Source: Desulfobacterales bacterium (GTDB lineage: Bacteria > Desulfobacterota > Desulfobacteria > Desulfobacterales > UBA11574). Taken from it: 38,773 nt of DNA. The stretch lies in NCBI GenBank assembly GCA_022340885.1, contig JAJDND010000003.1:1-38773 (forward strand). Reading direction: 5' to 3'. Position 1 is the first letter of the stretch, and each line of letters begins with the position of its first letter. The notes beneath the pieces were generated by a model, which was not told the origin of the DNA, did not search any database, and was given only the letters and a program-made list of their open reading frames with translations. Both the position numbers and the translations under genes were made by a program. Of this stretch, positions 8,066-16,842 are shown piece after piece.

Positions 8066-9892
8066 CTATTCTTTGTCTGATTTTAAAACCGAGAGAAAAG
8101 CGGACTGTGGAATCATAACCTGTCCCACCATTTTCATCCGTTTTTTCCCCTTTTTTTGTTTTTCCAGAAGCTTTCGTTTTCGAGTGACGTCCCCGCCGTA
8201 GCATTTTGCGGTAACATCCTTTCTAAACGGCGAAATGGTCTTTCGTGCAATAATGTTACCGCCGATAGCGCCCTGAATCGCGATTTTAAACATCTGCCTT
8301 GGAATTTCCTCACGAAGTTTTTCACAGGCGCGTCTTGCGCGATCCACCGCCCGGTCCCGGTGGACAAGCTGAGAAAGCGCATCCACGCGCTCGCCGTTGA
8401 TGAGGATGTCCAGTTTGACCAGATCCGTTTCTCTGAAATCGATAATATCGTAGTCAAAGGAGCCGAACCCCTGAGTGACCGATTTGAGCTTGTCGTAAAA
8501 ATCATAAATCACTTCCGCCAGAGGAAGCTCGAATATCATTTCCAGTCGGTTACTGGTTAAGTATTGATATGTTTTGTTAATCCCCCTGTGATCCAGGCAC
8601 AGCTTCATGACTAAGCCCATATAGCGGTCCGGAATGATGATTGCCGCTCGAATAAACGGTTCTTTTGTGCGTTCAATGGTGGTCGGATCCGGATACAGTG
8701 CCGGGTTGTCGATGATTTTTATGGTGCCGTCATTCATCGTCAGCTCATATCGCACCGAGGGCGCCGTTAATATCAATGAAAGATCGTACTCACGCTCGAG
8801 CCGCTCCTGGACGACTTCGAGATGGAGGAGACCTAAAAAGCCGCAGCGGAACCCGAATCCCAATGCCACCGAGGTGTCTTTTTCGTAAATCAGGGACGCA
8901 TCATTGAGTTTCAGTTTTTCCAGGCCGGAGGACAGGTCTTCGTAACCGTCCGAAGCTACCGGATAGATTGAAGAAAAAACCACCGGTTTTGTCTCCTTGA
9001 AACCCGGCATAGGGCTTTCGCAGGGACGATGCTTCATCGTGACGGTATCCCCGCAACGGGTATCGCTGACGGTCTTTATCCCTGCGATGATATAACCGAC
9101 CTCTCCTGCTGAAAGCGCATTTCTCGGGATGCGCTTGATCTGGAATACCCCGACCTCTTCCACCCTATAGACGGCATTATTGGACATGAACATAATCGTA
9201 TCTTTTGGTTTTACAGTTCCCTGAAAAACCCGGATGTGAACGATCGTTCCCCGAAACGCGTCGTAATGGGAATCGAATATCAAGGCCTGGAGCGGCGATT
9301 CCTGATCACCGGAAGGCGGGGGAAGATAATTTACGATGGCTTCCGGCACCGCTTCGACGCCGGTCCCTTCCTTTGCGGAGATGAGGATGGCGGTTTCGGG
9401 ATCAAGACCCAGATCATCTTTAATCTGCTGTTTGACCCGGTCGACATCGGCCGAAGGAAGATCGATTTTGTTGATGATCGGGATAATTTCAAGATCGTGT
9501 TCAAGGGCCATATAAAGATTTGCAAGGGTTTGGGCTTCGACCCCCTGACTGGCGTCGATGAGAAGCAATGCGCCTTCGCACGAAGCCAGCGCCCGTGACA
9601 CTTCATAGGTAAAATCCACATGGCCGGGAGTGTCGATCAGGTTTAAAATATAAGATTGCTTGTCCTTGGCCTGATAAGGAAGACAAATGGTCTGACTTTT
9701 TATGGTGATGCCGCGCTCACGTTCAATATCCATATTGTCTAGAATCTGATCTTTAAAATCCCTATCGAGGACCACATGGGTCATCTGTATCAGGCGGTCG
9801 GAAAGTGTCGATTTCCCGTGATCAATATGAGCGATGATGCTGAAATTTCTAATTCTCTTCATTTCGATCGGCAACGTATTCTCCTGGGGCAT
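8066..9892 (-). CDS. lepA: Elongation factor 4 (LepA)
   Basis: A ribosome-bound translational GTPase of about 608 residues. The G domain shows AHIDHGKST (G1), LIDTPGHVDFTYEV (G3) and INKIDLPSAD (G4). The EF-G-like domains follow, and the LepA-specific C-terminus ends in TAKCYGGDVTRKRKLLEKQKKGKKRMK. The family normally begins near MKRIRNFSII, so the start may be the ATG at 9892 (MPQENTL), the ATG at 9862, or a TTG at 9904; none has a strong ribosome site. Lysine-rich residues before the end are typical and bind tRNA. It is the first gene of the lepA-leuC-leuD operon. Confidence 0.95.
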   Translation of the reverse strand: MPQENTLPIEMKRIRNFSIIAHIDHGKSTLSDRLIQMTHVVLDRDFKDQILDNMDIERERGITIKSQTICLPYQAKDKQSYILNLIDTPGHVDFTYEVSRALASCEGALLLIDASQGVEAQTLANLYMALEHDLEIIPIINKIDLPSADVDRVKQQIKDDLGLDPETAILISAKEGTGVEAVPEAIVNYLPPPSGDQESPLQALIFDSHYDAFRGTIVHIRVFQGTVKPKDTIMFMSNNAVYRVEEVGVFQIKRIPRNALSAGEVGYIIAGIKTVSDTRCGDTVTMKHRPCESPMPGFKETKPVVFSSIYPVASDGYEDLSSGLEKLKLNDASLIYEKDTSVALGFGFRCGFLGLLHLEVVQERLEREYDLSLILTAPSVRYELTMNDGTIKIIDNPALYPDPTTIERTKEPFIRAAIIIPDRYMGLVMKLCLDHRGINKTYQYLTSNRLEMIFELPLAEVIYDFYDKLKSVTQGFGSFDYDIIDFRETDLVKLDILINGERVDALSQLVHRDRAVDRARRACEKLREEIPRQMFKIAIQGAIGGNIIARKTISPFRKDVTAKCYGGDVTRKRKLLEKQKKGKKRMKMVGQVMIPQSAFLSVLKSDKE

Positions 9893-9911
9893 GTGATAGG
9901 CCAAAAGCCTG

Positions 9912-9940
9912 TTGACACCATCTTTCTTTCACGTTATGCT
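9912..9940 (+). promoter_or_regulatory. Candidate sigma-70 promoter for the diguanylate cyclase gene
   Basis: A perfect TTGACA (9912-9917), a 17-nt spacer and TATGCT (9935-9940), on the plus strand in the divergent region between lepA and the GGDEF gene. The leader would be about 170 nt long. Confidence 0.35.
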
Positions 9941-10117
9941 CAAAATCCTAAATTTTGATATATGCTTCGATCTTTTAGCCAAAGAGCAAGCACCATCCTT
10001 TTTCCTGTATTCCTTTATCCATTCAGAAGCGTCAAGGGCAAAGGTAAAGAAGGATTTTTATCAAATTAATATGAAACATGTCAAGCGTGAGACAATAACG
10101 GCCGATATTTCATTCTG

Positions 10118-11053
10118 ATGAAAAAAAATAAGATAGAAAAAATGCATGAACACATTTTAGTTGTTGAGGATGATACCGCTATTAGAGATTCCATTCATGA
10201 ATGCTTTGAACGGCAAGGATTCCCTGTTTCAAGCGTCGCCAGCGCCGAAGAGGCCATTGAAATCATAAAATCAAAAGATATTCATATTTTGATCACCGAT
10301 ATCATGCTCCCCGGCAAGAACGGCCTTCAACTGACCCACGAAATCAAAAAGGATTACGATATCGATGTTATCGTGATGACCGGTTACAGCGAAAATTATT
10401 CCTATGAAGAGGCCATTCATAAAGGCGCCAGCGATTTTGTTTTTAAGCCGTTTCGTTTCGAGGAATTGGTGCTGAGATTGAAGAGAGTTTTAAAAGAAAG
10501 GCGACTTACCAAGGAGCGCAACCGCATCCTCAGCAAACTTGAAAATCTGGCCATTACAGATGGTCTGACTAAATTATATAATTTAAGACATTTCTATCAT
10601 TTGCTGGAAATAGAGATTGACCGATGCTCTCGCTATGGCCATCCCCTGGCTCTTTTACTGATGGATATCGACAACTTCAAAATCTACAATGACACTTACG
10701 GTCATCTGGAGGGCGACAAAGTTCTGATCCGCCTGGGGCAGATCATTACGTCGTGTCTTAGAACAATGGATAGCGCTTTCAGATACGGCGGCGAGGAATT
10801 TACGATAATTCTTCCGGAAACAACGGCCGAAGAAGCCAAAAATGTTGCCCACAGGATTAAAACCGTCGTGGAATACGAACACTTTCTTCCGGAACCCGGA
10901 AACCCCATCCGCATTACCGTCAGTACCGGTGTTACGGAATATACCAATAAAGAACCATTGTCCACATTTATCAAAAGAGCGGATCAGGCCATGTATCTTT
11001 CCAAAGAAAAAGGGCGAAATACCATTTCGTTCCTGTTCGCCGAAAACTCATAG
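10118..11053 (+). CDS. Response regulator with GGDEF diguanylate cyclase domain
   Basis: A 311-residue, PleD-like two-domain protein. The receiver domain (about 12-125) has the acidic pair in VVEDD, the phospho-acceptor Asp61 (LITDIMLPGKNG), Thr88 and Lys110 (FKPF). The cyclase domain (about 145-308) has the signature GGEEF at 224-228, so it should make cyclic di-GMP. The inhibitory I-site RTMD (215-218) lies exactly five residues before it, suggesting product feedback. No histidine kinase is nearby, so the input signal is unknown. The ribosome site is weak; a second ATG at 10142 (MHEHILVV) is equally plausible. The TAG stop codon lies inside the inverted end of a small repeat element (11051-11151). 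Confidence 0.93.
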   Translation: MKKNKIEKMHEHILVVEDDTAIRDSIHECFERQGFPVSSVASAEEAIEIIKSKDIHILITDIMLPGKNGLQLTHEIKKDYDIDVIVMTGYSENYSYEEAIHKGASDFVFKPFRFEELVLRLKRVLKERRLTKERNRILSKLENLAITDGLTKLYNLRHFYHLLEIEIDRCSRYGHPLALLLMDIDNFKIYNDTYGHLEGDKVLIRLGQIITSCLRTMDSAFRYGGEEFTIILPETTAEEAKNVAHRIKTVVEYEHFLPEPGNPIRITVSTGVTEYTNKEPLSTFIKRADQAMYLSKEKGRNTISFLFAENS

Positions 11054-11151
11054 AAGCGGTTTCAAAACCTCCCCTCGGACTCAATCTTTGCGTTGGACGT
11101 CTCAGTCCGCCTTGACCTTGAGCCCGATTGAAGGTCTTGAAACCACTTCTA
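11051..11151. repeat. 101-bp element with 20-bp inverted ends (type 1)
   Basis: The left end TAGAAGCGGTTTCAAAACCT (11051-11070) matches the reverse complement of the right end (11132-11151) at 18 of 20 positions. The first three bases are the stop codon of the diguanylate cyclase gene. The interior carries no ORF. The overall design resembles the other inverted-end elements at 16585, 28426, 29272 and 38522, but the end sequence differs. Confidence 0.75.
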
Positions 11152-11194
11152 ACCCTCGAACTGGCTCGCTTCGTTCGCTAACAATTGGAATAAT

Positions 11195-11229
11195 GGGTTC
11201 CGGGTTCACCGTTAAACGTTCGATGTTGT
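11195..11229 (-). repeat. 7-bp tandem array, minus orientation, 5 units
   Basis: Units GGGTTCC, GGGTTCA, CCGTTAA, ACGTTCG and ATGTTGT read on the plus strand, sharing GTT at a fixed phase. This is the reverse complement of the GAAC-type heptads. Confidence 0.65.
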
Positions 11230-11284
11230 AAAAAAAACATACAGATACGATTCATTCGTGGTGATAGAACATCTAACCATTTAG

Positions 11285-11312
11285 CCCTGAACTCTGAACC
11301 CTGAACACCGGT
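11285..11312 (+). repeat. 7-bp tandem array, 4 units
   Basis: Units CCCTGAA, CTCTGAA, CCCTGAA and a diverged CACCGGT. It lies directly downstream of the znuB-type stop and in opposite orientation to the array 55 bp away. Confidence 0.75.
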
Positions 11313-11315
11313 TAA

Positions 11316-12119
11316 CTAACGACGTACCTGCCCCACCCCGAATGCAATAAAAAAGATGATGGAGGCCAGTGCCACAATGGTTGCGCCCGACGGCAGGTTT
11401 GCAAAATATGAGATGATCAAACCACCGGCGGTGGATACCAGCGCAAAGAATATGGAAAGCGCGATCATGGTATTGTAGCGCCGCGTGACTTGGGATGCGG
11501 CTGCTCCGGGGATCACCAGAAGTGCGGAAACAAGGATAATGCCGATAATTTTCATGCTGATGACCACGGACAAGGCGAGGATGGTGAGGAGGAAATGATC
11601 CAGAAAGGCCACCGGCATCCCACTGACAAAAGCCACTTCCCGATCATAGGCCACAAACAGCAATTCCTTGAAAAATATCTTTGTTGAAAGCAGTACCAAC
11701 CCGCCGAGAACGGCGATGACAATCAAGTCCTGCCGGGTAATTGCCAGAATATTTCCAAAAAGATATCCGAAAAGGTCGACATTGTAATGGGCCGACATGC
11801 CGATAAAAATAACTCCCAGCGCCATTGCCAGGGGGAAAAATATTCCGATGGCGGTATCCGTGCTGATCCGTTCTTCTTTTCCGATATAGCCGATGGCATT
11901 GGAGACCACCACCGCAAAACCGATGGCGGTCCACGTGGGGGATACGCCCAGCAGGGCGCCCAATGCCACGCCGCCGAAAGCCGAATGGGCCACTCCCACG
12001 CCGATAAAGGAAAGACGACGCAGCACCACAAAGAAAGACACCACCGCCAGAACAAAGCCGAGCATCATGCCGGCCAAAAAGGCATTTCTCATAAATTCAA
12101 AGCTGAACATATCAATCAT
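11316..12119 (-). CDS. znuB: Zinc/manganese ABC transporter permease (ZnuB-type)
   Basis: A roughly 267-residue ABC-3 family permease with about eight hydrophobic segments. Recognisable stretches are FLAGMMLGFVLAVVSFFVVLRRLSF, VGVAHSAFGGVALG, the intracellular-loop region around EERISTDTAIGIFF, and ALLVIPGAAASQVTRR. It moves divalent metal across the inner membrane with the ATPase and binding protein encoded upstream. The start MIDMFSFEF at 12119 overlaps the end of the ATPase gene by 8 nt; an ATG at 12110 is also possible. A longer in-frame extension to 12233 lies wholly inside the ATPase gene and is not used. No terminator was seen after the stop, only a 7-bp array. Confidence 0.9.
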   Translation of the reverse strand: MIDMFSFEFMRNAFLAGMMLGFVLAVVSFFVVLRRLSFIGVGVAHSAFGGVALGALLGVSPTWTAIGFAVVVSNAIGYIGKEERISTDTAIGIFFPLAMALGVIFIGMSAHYNVDLFGYLFGNILAITRQDLIVIAVLGGLVLLSTKIFFKELLFVAYDREVAFVSGMPVAFLDHFLLTILALSVVISMKIIGIILVSALLVIPGAAASQVTRRYNTMIALSIFFALVSTAGGLIISYFANLPSGATIVALASIIFFIAFGVGQVRR

Positions 12120-12924
12120 GGTCTTGATGGCTGCGAAAACAGGTTGCGCATTTCGAGTCATGGACAATGACCTTGAGGTCTTCTCCAAATACTTTTTTGG
12201 CAACATCGGTTGAAAAACAGGAATCCGGCTCATCGTGATAGTGAAGCTGGACGTTCAAACATGCCACCCGGTTGGCATGGGATGTAATGACTCCGATGTC
12301 GTGGGACACCATGATGACGGAGATGCCCTGTTCGTTTCTGAATTTTGCCAAAAGCTCGTAGAAGTCTTCTTGGGCGACACTGTCGATGCCGGTGGAAGGT
12401 TCATCCAATATCAACAGTTTCGGCCGTGAGGCCATTGCGCGGGCAATATTGACCCGCTGCTGCTGTCCGCCGGACAGTATCGCAAAAGGTTTTTTGGCAT
12501 GGCCGGCCATGTTGACACGGGACAGAAGATCCATGGCGATGTCTTTGCTGCGACGATCCGGCTTGTGGAACAGACCGATGCGATTGTAAAGACCCATGAG
12601 AACCACATCGAGGACGCTGACCGGAAACGATCGATCCGCATGGGAAATCTGAGGAAGGTATCCGATTTCCAGCCGGCTGTTTTTGTCGGGTTTGTTCCCA
12701 AACAATCGGACCGACCCCTTTTGCGGCTGCACCAGACCGAGAATGACATTGAGCAACGTGGTTTTTCCCCCGCCGTTGGGGCCGACAATACCGAATATCT
12801 CGCCGGCATAGCAATTAAAATAGATGGACTTTAAAACCCATTTGCCGTCGTAAGCCACCCACACGTCGTTCAGTTCGACGATGGATTCTTGGGTGGTTTC
12901 CGAATCAATGGCCGTTTGTTTCAT
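12112..12924 (-). CDS. znuC: Zinc/manganese ABC transporter ATPase (ZnuC-type)
   Basis: A 270-residue ABC ATPase. Walker A is GPNGGGKTT (48-56), the signature is LSGGQ (150-154), Walker B is LLILDE (170-175), and a switch His follows in VSHDIG. The C-terminus has a metal-reactive tail with HDSKCATC and a final SHQDHD, which could sense or bind metal. It overlaps the binding-protein gene (stop region 12921) by 4 nt and the permease by 8 nt, giving the usual binding protein-ATPase-permease order. The GGQQQRV signature and company with ABC-3 permease make metal the likely substrate. Confidence 0.92.
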   Translation of the reverse strand: MKQTAIDSETTQESIVELNDVWVAYDGKWVLKSIYFNCYAGEIFGIVGPNGGGKTTLLNVILGLVQPQKGSVRLFGNKPDKNSRLEIGYLPQISHADRSFPVSVLDVVLMGLYNRIGLFHKPDRRSKDIAMDLLSRVNMAGHAKKPFAILSGGQQQRVNIARAMASRPKLLILDEPSTGIDSVAQEDFYELLAKFRNEQGISVIMVSHDIGVITSHANRVACLNVQLHYHDEPDSCFSTDVAKKVFGEDLKVIVHDSKCATCFRSHQDHD

Positions 12925-13877
12925 TCCATGGCCTCCTTTAATATCTTTAGATCGTGTGTCATGAGATCCACGTAAGTATTTCCGTAAGGTTGTCCGGGAC
13001 CGCCGATGGGGTCGAGCAAAAGAACCCGGACTCGGGCTTCTTTTGCAATGATCTCGGCTGCGCGGGGATTGAGCTGAGGCTCGGCGAATACGGCACGGAT
13101 ATGATAGCGTTTGATGGCCTCGATGATGTTCTTAATCTGCAGCGGCGTCGGATTCCTTCCCGGGGCCGCTTCAATGACGCCGGCGGAATCAAGACCGTAC
13201 CGCCGCGCAAAATAATCCCACGACGCGTGAAAAGCGATATATTTTTTGTTTTTAAAACGGGCGGTCGTCGTCGCAATCAGAATGTCGAGTCTGTCCAGTG
13301 TTTTCTGATAACGCCGATTCTTCTCATTATAATACGGCATGTGTGCCGGATCAACCTTGCACAGTGCGGCGGTGATTTTATCGACCATGGATTTAGCGAT
13401 GACAGGGTCCAGCCATATGTGGGGATTGGCAACCGCCGGTTCGTTTTTTAATGTCGACGCAGCTTTGTTATGGGGATGAATTTCATGACCATGCTCGGTT
13501 GAAGCAATCAGATGGACGCCGCGGGATAACACCACGGTCATAAGGTCCGGTCCCGACAGCTGAATGAATTTACCGGCCCAGAATTCCAGGCCGACACCGA
13601 TCATAAAAAATATTCGTGCCGATGAAAAGGCTCTCACCAGACTCGGCTTTGGTTCAAAAGTATGGGGGCTCGCTCCGGGCGGCAGCACGCAGGTCACCGT
13701 TACATAATCCCCACCGACCTGCCGAACCATGTCAGCGACCGGATAAATGCTGGCGATCACCGGAATTTTTTCCCCAAGGCATGAAACAGCGGGGATCTGG
13801 ATCAATAAAAAAAAGAGCAATGGAATAAAAGCACGACAACACATCGCATGGCATATTTCGGATTTTCTGATCTTCAT
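12921..13877 (-). CDS. znuA: Periplasmic zinc-binding protein (ZnuA-type)
   Basis: A 318-residue cluster A-I metal-binding protein. A signal peptide with hydrophobic core 15-30 ends near VSC at residue 33, which might also be lipidated. The metal site has His72 (SPHTFEPKPS), His153 (NPHIWLDP), His217 (FHASWDYF) and Asp289 (LLLDPIGG). A short His-rich loop at 129-136 (HGHEIHPH) precedes the second ligand and favours zinc over manganese. A GGAG ribosome site precedes the ATG by 8 nt. It is first in the znuA-znuC-znuB operon, and its leader holds a perfect 14-bp palindrome. Confidence 0.93.
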   Translation of the reverse strand: MKIRKSEICHAMCCRAFIPLLFFLLIQIPAVSCLGEKIPVIASIYPVADMVRQVGGDYVTVTCVLPPGASPHTFEPKPSLVRAFSSARIFFMIGVGLEFWAGKFIQLSGPDLMTVVLSRGVHLIASTEHGHEIHPHNKAASTLKNEPAVANPHIWLDPVIAKSMVDKITAALCKVDPAHMPYYNEKNRRYQKTLDRLDILIATTTARFKNKKYIAFHASWDYFARRYGLDSAGVIEAAPGRNPTPLQIKNIIEAIKRYHIRAVFAEPQLNPRAAEIIAKEARVRVLLLDPIGGPGQPYGNTYVDLMTHDLKILKEAME

Positions 13878-13907
13878 TGTGCTTTCTCCATTCGTTCAGA
13901 TGCACAG

Positions 13908-13921
13908 GGAGGATATCCTCC
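13908..13921. promoter_or_regulatory. 14-bp perfect palindrome, possible metalloregulator site
   Basis: GGAGGATATCCTCC lies about 30 nt upstream of the znuA start, in the divergent region with the nicotinamidase-like gene. The position suits a repressor such as Zur/Fur or DtxR, but the sequence does not match a consensus I can name with confidence. Confidence 0.3.
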
Positions 13922-14047
13922 GTTAATCGTTTTGCCGTGGTTGTATTTTTGCAATCGTGAGATCGTATTCAGCCAAATGCGCTAGGGACATGTGTACCCC
14001 TAAATCGAGCCCATAGTCAATAATTGTCCGGGATTTTTAAAATTTAC

Positions 14048-14076
14048 TTGAAATTTCAGATCCGGATTCTTATCTT
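14048..14076 (+). promoter_or_regulatory. Candidate sigma-70 promoter for the NAD-salvage pair
   Basis: TTGAAA (14048-14053), 17-nt spacer, TATCTT (14071-14076), ending 33 nt before the ATG at 14110. Confidence 0.4.
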
Positions 14077-14109
14077 ATAACCTTATCATCCAACCTAAAG
14101 GAGGCGGCC

Positions 14110-15144
14110 ATGTCGTCAAAGGATCTGCCGACTCCCGCTCATTTTGATGCCGACAAGGTGGGGCGGGTATGGAGAGTTCCATATCAGGAGCGCAGCGAAG
14201 GCGCAAAAAAATGGGCAAAACAGCATAAAATAAAGGCTGCTTCAAAAGATCTTTTCAAAATCTGTCTTTTGCTCGTGGATGTGCAGAATACATTTTGTAT
14301 ACCGGGGTTTGAACTCTTTGTCGGCGGTCGTTCGGGAAGCGCTGCGGTGGATGACAATACACGATTGTGCGAGTTCATCTATCGCAATCTGGATGTGATC
14401 ACCCGGATTTGCCCCACCATGGATACCCATCAAGCCGTACAGATCTTTCATAGCCTCTTTCTGATCGATGAAAAGGGTGAGCATCCCGAGCCGTTTACGC
14501 TTATTTCCGCGCAGGACGTCGAAAAGGGGATCTGGAAATTCAATCCCAATGTCGCTGAAAGCCTGAACATCGATAAAGCTTACGGTCAGGAGTTTTTACG
14601 TCACTATACCCGGAGACTGAAAGAAGGCGGCAAATACGATCTCACCATCTGGCCGTATCACGCCATGCTGGGGGGGATCGGCCATGCGCTGGTTTCAGCG
14701 GTTGAGGAGGCTGTTTTTTTTCATGGCATCACGCGATACGCGCTGCCTGATTTCCAGGTCAAAGGAAGCAATCCGTTTACGGAGAATTATTCGGTGCTTA
14801 GCCCCGAAGTTCTGGATGACGGCGACGGCAACCCAATCGCGCAAAAAAACACCGGGTTTATCGCCAGGCTTTTAGACTTTGATGCGGTTATCATTGCCGG
14901 ACAGGCAAAAAGCCACTGTGTGGCCTGGACCATCGACGACCTGTTACGAGAGATAGCTTCCTCGAATAAGGCACTGGCCGAAAAGGTATATCTTTTGGAA
15001 GATTGCACATCTCCGGTGGTCATCCCCGGTGTGGTGGACTATACGGACCAGGGGGATGCCGCTTTTCGACGATTTGTCGATGCAGGAATGCATATATGTC
15101 GTTCAACGGATTCATTAAGACACCTGTTTGATATTGACCCTTAA
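14110..15144 (+). CDS. Isochorismatase-family hydrolase, probable nicotinamidase
   Basis: A 344-residue cysteine hydrolase. The isochorismatase fold shows the catalytic Asp57 ([10 protein letters not shown]) and the nucleophile Cys270 in [13 protein letters not shown] metal-binding triad of the nicotinamidase kind is suggested by [10 protein letters not shown], with Asp105, His107 and His114. It would convert nicotinamide to nicotinate, and the next gene is nicotinate phosphoribosyltransferase, which supports this role. It is much longer than PncA (about 185-215 residues): a 45-residue N-terminal extension and an insertion around 115-250 are extra. A strong AAAGGAGG ribosome site lies 5-6 nt before the ATG. 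The substrate is inferred from context, not shown. Confidence 0.8.
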   Translation: MSSKDLPTPAHFDADKVGRVWRVPYQERSEGAKKWAKQHKIKAASKDLFKICLLLVDVQNTFCIPGFELFVGGRSGSAAVDDNTRLCEFIYRNLDVITRICPTMDTHQAVQIFHSLFLIDEKGEHPEPFTLISAQDVEKGIWKFNPNVAESLNIDKAYGQEFLRHYTRRLKEGGKYDLTIWPYHAMLGGIGHALVSAVEEAVFFHGITRYALPDFQVKGSNPFTENYSVLSPEVLDDGDGNPIAQKNTGFIARLLDFDAVIIAGQAKSHCVAWTIDDLLREIASSNKALAEKVYLLEDCTSPVVIPGVVDYTDQGDAAFRRFVDAGMHICRSTDSLRHLFDIDP

Positions 15145-15189
15145 CAATGAAGCCGGCTTACCGGGTACGATTTGCGGAGCTGAATTCTC

Positions 15190-16512
15190 ATGACGCAACA
15201 CCACCGAGCGGGGCCGCTGTTTACCGACCTTTATGAATTGACCATGACGGCCGGTTATTTTGCACACCGGGTATTGGATACGGCGACCTTTTCCCTGTAT
15301 ATCAGAGATGCCTATTCCACCAGAAATTTTTTTGTGGCCGCCGGTCTCGAACAGGTTCTGGATGAACTGGCTGGTTTCCGGTTTTCCGATGAAGAGATCG
15401 ATTATTTGAAAACCACCGGCCGATTTTCGGCCGATTTTCTTTTTTTTCTTAAGCAGCTTCGCTTTAGCGGTGATGTTTATGCCATGCCCGAGGGCACGGT
15501 TTTTTTTGCCAACGAGCCGGTTCTGGAAGTGACCGCACCCATCATTGAAGCCCAATTGCTGGAGACCTTCTTACTCAATACCGTCGGTTTTCAGACCATG
15601 ATCGCTTCAAAAGCGGCGCGGTGCATTCATGCCGCCGCCGGCCGGCCCCTGATCGACTTTTCCCTGCGACGGACTCAGGGGCAGGATGCCGGACTCAACG
15701 TCGCCCGCAGCACTTTCATTGCCGGATTCACGGCAACAAGCAACGTACTGGCCGGTAAAACATACGGCATCCCGGTTTCCGGAACCATGGCGCATTCGTA
15801 TGTGGGCGCCTTTGACGGCGAAAAAGATGCATTTTTAGCGTATTCCGAAACGTTTCCCGAACAATGTATATTTCTAATCGATACCTATGATACGCTTGAA
15901 GGCGCTAAGAATGCCGTTGCCGTCGCCAATGAAATGAAAAAAAAGGGACATACGCTTATCGGTGTCCGGCTTGACAGCGGAGACACGGTGAGTCTGAGTC
16001 AAGGGGTTCGCAGGATTTTAGACGATGCCGGGTTTTATGATGTCAAAATTTTTGCCAGCAGCGGGTTTGATGAGTTTAAGATCGCAAAGGTCTTGTCCGA
16101 TGGGGCCAGGATCGATGCCTTCGGGGTCGGCACCAAAGTGGGGGTTTCTTCGGATGCGCCGTTCGTCGATGTCGTTTACAAGATGGTCCACTTCAAAGAC
16201 CGTGAGGTTCGCAAATTGAGTCCCGGAAAGGTGACGCTGGCCGGAGAAAAACAGGTCTTCAGGAATAAAAAAACGAATGGATATTTCGTCGAGGATATTA
16301 TCGGCGTGAGAGATGAGTCTATTTTGGGAAGCGAGCCGCTGCTGGAAAAAGTAATGGAAAATGGGATCGTGTTGCGTGCGCACCCCTCGCTTGAAGAGAT
16401 CCGAAAAAGATTTGCGCTGAATTTTTCCAGTCTCGATGAAAAATACAAGTCGATTAGCGACGTGGTGGTCTATCCTGTTAAGCTCAGCCACGGCCTTGAA
16501 AAACTTCAGTAA
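15190..16512 (+). CDS. pncB: Nicotinate phosphoribosyltransferase
   Basis: A 440-residue type II phosphoribosyltransferase that makes nicotinate mononucleotide from nicotinate and PRPP in NAD salvage. Family motifs are FTDLYELTMTAGYF near the start, DFSLRRTQGQDAG, the phospho-acceptor His in SGTMAHSYVGAF, LIDTYDTLEGA, GVRLDSGD and the ASSGFDEFKI phosphate-binding region. It lies 45 nt after the nicotinamidase-like gene in the same direction, so the two probably form a salvage operon. An inverted-end repeat element begins 73 nt after the stop. Confidence 0.93.
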   Translation: MTQHHRAGPLFTDLYELTMTAGYFAHRVLDTATFSLYIRDAYSTRNFFVAAGLEQVLDELAGFRFSDEEIDYLKTTGRFSADFLFFLKQLRFSGDVYAMPEGTVFFANEPVLEVTAPIIEAQLLETFLLNTVGFQTMIASKAARCIHAAAGRPLIDFSLRRTQGQDAGLNVARSTFIAGFTATSNVLAGKTYGIPVSGTMAHSYVGAFDGEKDAFLAYSETFPEQCIFLIDTYDTLEGAKNAVAVANEMKKKGHTLIGVRLDSGDTVSLSQGVRRILDDAGFYDVKIFASSGFDEFKIAKVLSDGARIDAFGVGTKVGVSSDAPFVDVVYKMVHFKDREVRKLSPGKVTLAGEKQVFRNKKTNGYFVEDIIGVRDESILGSEPLLEKVMENGIVLRAHPSLEEIRKRFALNFSSLDEKYKSISDVVVYPVKLSHGLEKLQ

Positions 16513-16584
16513 AGATTCGTCAGTCCCGTTATTTTTCAAAAAAAGAATTAAAAATTGATTTTTGTATTAGGATTCGATAAGAAA

Positions 16585-16731
16585 TTAGAAGCATCTCAAA
16601 AAAGTCTTTTTGTCCGATATCGGAGTTGAGCCCTCGGATCAAGTCCTCGACATACTTAAGTATGCCTGCGGGTTGCTTCTCGGCCTCGCCTTGATCTCGA
16701 CCGAAAATCCTAATTTTGAGATAGCTTCTAA
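16585..16731. repeat. 147-bp element with inverted ends (type 2)
   Basis: The left end TTAGAAGCATCTCAAAA and the reverse complement of the right end TTAGAAGCTATCTCAAAA agree except for one inserted base. The interior has the palindrome CATACTTAAGTATG and a core CCTCGACATAC...GTATGCCTGCGG, which resembles the interior of the type 3 elements (CCTCGAAATAC...GTATTCATGCGG). The rest of the 330-base gap before livK shows no ORF. Confidence 0.7.
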
Positions 16732-16842
16732 ATAGTGGATTAACGCGTAGCGCCGTAAAGAAACGAAAGCGATCTTCAAGTAACTTTCCAAAAAGCGACC
16801 TACCAGGCAAATCATTAATTTCACCAAGAAAGGAGGATGTAT

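Noticed and set aside
11787-12213. Plus-strand ORFs opposite znuB
   Set aside because: His/Lys-rich shadows of a real membrane protein gene with no ribosome site.
12120-12233. Longer znuB start
   Set aside because: The extra codons lie inside znuC and do not resemble a permease N-terminus.
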